NCBI GenBank assembly: GCA_041494805.1
Contig: JBGQBN010000044.1
Location: 1-35,004, forward strand
Direction: 5' to 3'
DNA length: 35,004 nucleotides
From: JBGQBN01 sp041494805
Lineage (GTDB): Bacteria; Acidobacteriota; Terriglobia; Terriglobales; Acidobacteriaceae
A model generated the notes under the pieces. It had not been told where the DNA came from, made no database searches, and saw only the letters and a list, made by a program, of their open reading frames with translations. Below, one piece after another: positions 32,193 to 35,004 of this stretch. Position 1 is the first letter of the stretch; every line of letters begins with the position of its first letter. The position numbers and the translations under genes were made by a program.

Positions 32193-32207
32193 GCAAGATC
32201 ACTGCCA
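32193..32207 (-). promoter_or_regulatory. Sigma-54 (-24/-12) promoter of the lipoprotein gene
   Basis: The minus strand reads TGGCAGTGATCTTGC against the consensus TGGCACGNNNNTTGC. It has exact GG-N10-GC spacing and 9 of 11 defined positions agree. The expected transcription start is near 32181, leaving about 14 nt before ATG 32167, just enough for the GGGGGA ribosome binding site. The adjacent divergent gene encodes a sigma-54 activator. Confidence 0.65.
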
Positions 32208-32548
32208 ATGTCAAACCAAGCTCTCCGGAGACCGTAAGTTGCCTAAATTGAGGCAGATGGCTCAGTTCCGCATTTCCCCCCTACACTCATAAAACTGTCC
32301 GGAAAGCGGACACCTGTCTGGACTGCCGACTGGCAACCCGAACTTGGTGACCTTCTCATCGACTCCGAGGAACCGGGTGAGCATGTTCCAAATCCAGAAA
32401 AACCCGCAAAACATCCGGATCTGGTGCTTGCAGGGTGACCCCCGTAACCTAGCCGTGACCATTCGTGCATGCGAAGCTGTGATTGGATTGTCCCAAGACC
32501 GGCCCCACGGTTGATGCACGGCATCGCCTCCACATGAGTTGAGTCATT
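32208..32548. other. Divergent intergenic region between lipoprotein and sigma-54 activator
   Basis: No coding sequence is supported. CGTGCAT (32464-32470) and its complement ATGCACG (32514-32520) form widely spaced half-sites 257 to 327 bp upstream of the lipoprotein -12 element. That is in the range where NtrC-type activators bind. These could be enhancer sites and could also autoregulate the activator gene. Confidence 0.35.
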
Positions 32549-33955
32549 ATGACCGCTAAAGACAAGTCATTGAAACTGCTAGCGATCGATGACACTCCGC
32601 AGAACCTTGAGCTGATTATCGAGGCGGTAGCTCAGGACGGCGTTGAGATCCTCACTGCCGGCGACGCCGAGTCAGGTTTACAACTCTTTCTGAGCAGCCG
32701 CCCGGATATCGTTCTGCTTGATCTGATCATGCCAGACGTTAATGGAATGGAACTATTGGAGCGTATGGTTGCGGCCGATCCGAGAGCAGATGTCATTCTC
32801 ATGACAGCGCACTACTCCACCGAATCCGCTGTGCAGGCAATTCAGAAAGGGGCTTGCGATTATTTGACCAAGCCGCTTGACTTGGCAAAACTCCGCAAAC
32901 GGATTTCAGAACTCACGGCGGACGCGGAGAAACGGCGGCAAGCTCTCGAACTGGACCATGCATTAGTCGATACTTATCAGTTCAAGGGAATCATCGGGCG
33001 CAGTCCTGCGATGCTGGACACATTCAACAAGATTCGCCGGGTTGGACCGCATTTCCAAACCGTCTTGGTGACCGGAGCGACAGGAACCGGCAAGGAGCTA
33101 GTGGCACGAGCACTTCATCGTTTGAGTCCCAGCGGGTCTGGCCCGTTTGCGGTGTGCAATTGTTCAGCCCTGGTTGAGACCTTGATGGAAAGCGAACTTT
33201 TTGGTTACGTCCGGGGAGCCTTCACCGGCGCCAATCAGGATAAGATCGGCATCTTTGAATACGCCAACGGGGGTACGGTGTTTCTGGACGAAATTGGAGA
33301 GTTACCTTTGTCGGCACAGGCCAAACTTCTCCGGGTCCTCCAGGAAAAAGAAGTGCAGCGGGTTGGTTCACCGGTTACGCGTTCCGTAGACGTGCGGGTC
33401 ATCGGTGCCACCAATCGTCAACTTCGTGAGATGGTGGCGAATAAACAATTTCGGGAAGACTTATATTACAGACTTTCCATGGTTGAGATTTCTCTCCCCC
33501 GGCTCGTGGACCGGCAAGAAGACCTGCCCTTGTTGGAGAAGCATTTCGTCAAGAAATTCTCGGCTCAATACGGAAAACAAATCAACGGAATCACGCGCCG
33601 AGCTCAATTGCGAATGGCGACCCATGCTTGGCCGGGCAACGTGCGAGAGTTAGAGAATGTCATTGGAAATGCTGCGATGATGACAGAAGGAAACACGATT
33701 GACCTAAGCGATCTCCCTGAGGCATTGCGAAGCCCGCCACAAGGGACGGTTGGGCCAGATGAAATCTTTATTTCGATGGCGCAGGCGCAGAACCGGCATC
33801 TAATGCGAGTTCTGGAGCAGGTTGGCGGGAACAAGGTTCGTGCGGCTGAAGTACTTGGCATCAGCCGGGCCACGGTGTATGAGATGCTCGCCAAGATGAA
33901 GAATGAAAATGCCGGCGACTCCAAGACCAAGCCTGCCACAGCTGGTGTCGTTTGA
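32549..33955 (+). CDS. NtrC-family sigma-54-dependent response regulator
   Basis: 468 residues with three complete domains. The receiver (about 8-125) has D14-D15, phosphoacceptor D58 (IVLLDLIMP), T87 and K108 (LTKPL). The AAA+ domain (about 147-380) has Walker A GATGTGKE (176-183), the sigma-54 contact loop GAFTGA (223-228) and Walker B VFLDEIGE (244-251). The Fis-type HTH (about 418-455) ends the protein (GGNKVRAAEVLGISRATVYEML). It should activate sigma-54 RNA polymerase when phosphorylated. No histidine kinase is adjacent; the nearest is the hybrid kinase at 25834. The divergent lipoprotein gene with a -24/-12 promoter is the obvious target. Confidence 0.95.
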   Translation: MTAKDKSLKLLAIDDTPQNLELIIEAVAQDGVEILTAGDAESGLQLFLSSRPDIVLLDLIMPDVNGMELLERMVAADPRADVILMTAHYSTESAVQAIQKGACDYLTKPLDLAKLRKRISELTADAEKRRQALELDHALVDTYQFKGIIGRSPAMLDTFNKIRRVGPHFQTVLVTGATGTGKELVARALHRLSPSGSGPFAVCNCSALVETLMESELFGYVRGAFTGANQDKIGIFEYANGGTVFLDEIGELPLSAQAKLLRVLQEKEVQRVGSPVTRSVDVRVIGATNRQLREMVANKQFREDLYYRLSMVEISLPRLVDRQEDLPLLEKHFVKKFSAQYGKQINGITRRAQLRMATHAWPGNVRELENVIGNAAMMTEGNTIDLSDLPEALRSPPQGTVGPDEIFISMAQAQNRHLMRVLEQVGGNKVRAAEVLGISRATVYEMLAKMKNENAGDSKTKPATAGVV

Positions 33956-34491
33956 GGGAGGTGAACACCCTCGCCCCGTTACGTCGCGTTCGCGCTTAGA
34001 AAGCCCGCGGCTCTAACCCATCAGATTTTCGCGCACATTCCTTCCTTTTGCGTCTCCCGGAACGGAAGGTAGGCGTATCGCTGACAAATCTCACCCCGCG
34101 CAGGAGATCGGATCGTGATACTGCACCAGTTCCACGCGGCGGGACCGGGACTGGCCTCACATTCACTGCCAGGCCTTAGCCCGCGCCCAGCGAACGGAGC
34201 CGAACTCGAGACGTTCTCAACTGGGCGGCATGCGGAGTTATCGGCGGGCTTGGTCATGGCGAGTTGTCCCACAAGGACAAAGTTCGTCCCGCGACACGTC
34301 TTCGGGGTGGAACGCGAGTAGGTCTGAGACTCTGTTAGTAGTAGTTGCCGACTGGCCGCCCCGCGAAGCTGGAACGAGATTCTGTCCCTACACACGCAAC
34401 TTGTTAAGACGCAATAATTTGCATCCAGGGGGCACGGCCGGAGAACTTCCTGGAATACGCCGGGTTATCATCAAAGAAGGAGACCGCAACA
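33956..34491 (+). other. Intergenic region without recognisable gene
   Basis: 536 bp. Open frames here have no recognisable protein character and no good starts. No tRNA fold was found by eye. The right end carries AAGGAG (34477-34482), the ribosome binding site of the following lipoprotein gene. No convincing promoter motif could be assigned. Confidence 0.4.
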
Positions 34492-35004
34492 ATGAGGTTT
34501 TGCCCTGCCGCCCTGATCCCTACGCTCGCGGCCACAATGGCTTTCCTGCTGCTCTGGACCGCCTGCGGCGGCGGAAGCGGCACGATGCTGCAACAGGGCT
34601 CACCAGAAGCAAGCTTGTCGGCATCGACCGTGACTTTTGCCGGTCAGAACGTCGGCATCGCCAGTTCCGCGGTTGCCTTGACGCTGAGCAATACCGACAG
34701 CGTTGCGTTGAGCATTACAGGGATCTCGATTGCGGGCCCAAACAGCGGCGACTTTACAGAAAGCAATACCTGTGGGTCGAGCTTGGCAGCAGGCGCCGCC
34801 TGTAGCATCAATCTGACGTTTACACCGGCAGGGACGGGACCGAGAACGGCCATGCTGAGTGTCTCGGACGATGCCCCCGGCAGTCCACTGACGGTTACGA
34901 TCACGGGCACGGGTCTTACTCCATCCAACGTCGATCCTTTAGGGACTGCAGCTGGCATCGAGGCATCATGTTCCTCAGTTGATGGAGGGGACCAGGGTGA
35001 ACCC
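34492..35004 (+). CDS. Lipoprotein with choice-of-anchor-D / HYDIN-like domain (partial, runs off the window)
   Basis: 171 codons are visible with no stop before the window edge. AAGGAG lies 9 bp before ATG 34492. The signal peptide ends in a lipobox-like WTAC (C25) followed by GGGSG. Residues about 40-145 follow the choice-of-anchor-D/ASH pattern: LSASTVTFAGQNVG, ALTLSNTDSVALSITGISIAGPNSGDF, CGSSLAAGAACSINLTFTPAGTG, LTVTITGTG. Such domains are common in acidobacterial surface proteins, often in tandem before another module. The last about 25 residues leave that pattern, so a second domain may begin near residue 150. Function is unknown. Confidence 0.8.
   Translation, partial: MRFCPAALIPTLAATMAFLLLWTACGGGSGTMLQQGSPEASLSASTVTFAGQNVGIASSAVALTLSNTDSVALSITGISIAGPNSGDFTESNTCGSSLAAGAACSINLTFTPAGTGPRTAMLSVSDDAPGSPLTVTITGTGLTPSNVDPLGTAAGIEASCSSVDGGDQGEP

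Noticed and set aside
32262..32519. Minus-strand frame of 85 codons in the divergent intergenic region
   Set aside because: Trp/Cys-rich translation without family resemblance. The interval is better explained as regulatory DNA between two divergent genes.
34021..34395. Minus-strand frame of 124 codons in the gap after the sigma-54 activator
   Set aside because: No ribosome binding site, no domain, and composition of a random frame.

Overview
The window most likely comes from an Acidobacteriota chromosome (Terriglobia-like, roughly 58-60 percent GC by eye). This placement is an inference from gene content: GxLYGTT-repeat (TIGR03803-type) secreted proteins, a DUF7948-like protein, an acidobacterial-style Kelch protein, a membrane-anchored winged-helix/TPR regulator, a DUF4382/DUF5666-like lipoprotein and a choice-of-anchor-D/HYDIN-like lipoprotein. 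No rRNA, tRNA, CRISPR array or intact insertion sequence was seen. The left edge holds the C-terminal stub of a tyrosine recombinase beside a tandem 10-bp repeat.

Region 1 (403-10758, + strand) is a compact electron-transfer locus. In order it encodes a porin fused to a monoheme cytochrome c, a type-1 copper cupredoxin, a GltD-like FAD/NAD(P) oxidoreductase with extra ferredoxin clusters, a Rieske protein, a split cytochrome b (b6-like plus subunit-IV-like), a membrane-anchored octaheme cytochrome c, a lipoprotein with an Ig-like and a cytochrome c domain, and an exported protein made of two duplicated domains. The last six genes overlap or abut (GTGA, ATGA, TGA/GTG, ATGA, 14-bp overlap), so they are almost certainly one transcript. 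There is no cytochrome c1 or f; the octaheme protein takes that place. The flavoprotein suggests that quinol oxidation is coupled to NAD(P)(H), as proposed for anammox Rieske/cytochrome b complexes. This is the most interesting system in the window.

Region 2 (11014-20371, - strand) is a run of secreted, repeat-rich proteins of unknown role: a HAF-repeat protein joined in frame to a truncated Kelch protein, two GxLYGTT-repeat proteins, a beta-helix protein, a collapsed Ig-like gene remnant and a truncated DUF7948 protein. Shared leaders, truncations and fusions suggest active shuffling. A divergent winged-helix/TPR transmembrane regulator (20649-23453) borders it.

Region 3 (23817-33955) is mostly signalling. 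It holds a small membrane protein, a REC/HD-GYP c-di-GMP phosphodiesterase, a large Cache/PAS hybrid histidine kinase overlapping a stand-alone receiver, two PilZ proteins (one with a REC domain), a lipoprotein, and a divergent NtrC-type sigma-54 activator. A good -24/-12 sigma-54 promoter sits directly in front of the lipoprotein gene, so the activator probably controls its divergent neighbour. The window ends inside another lipoprotein gene (34492 onward).
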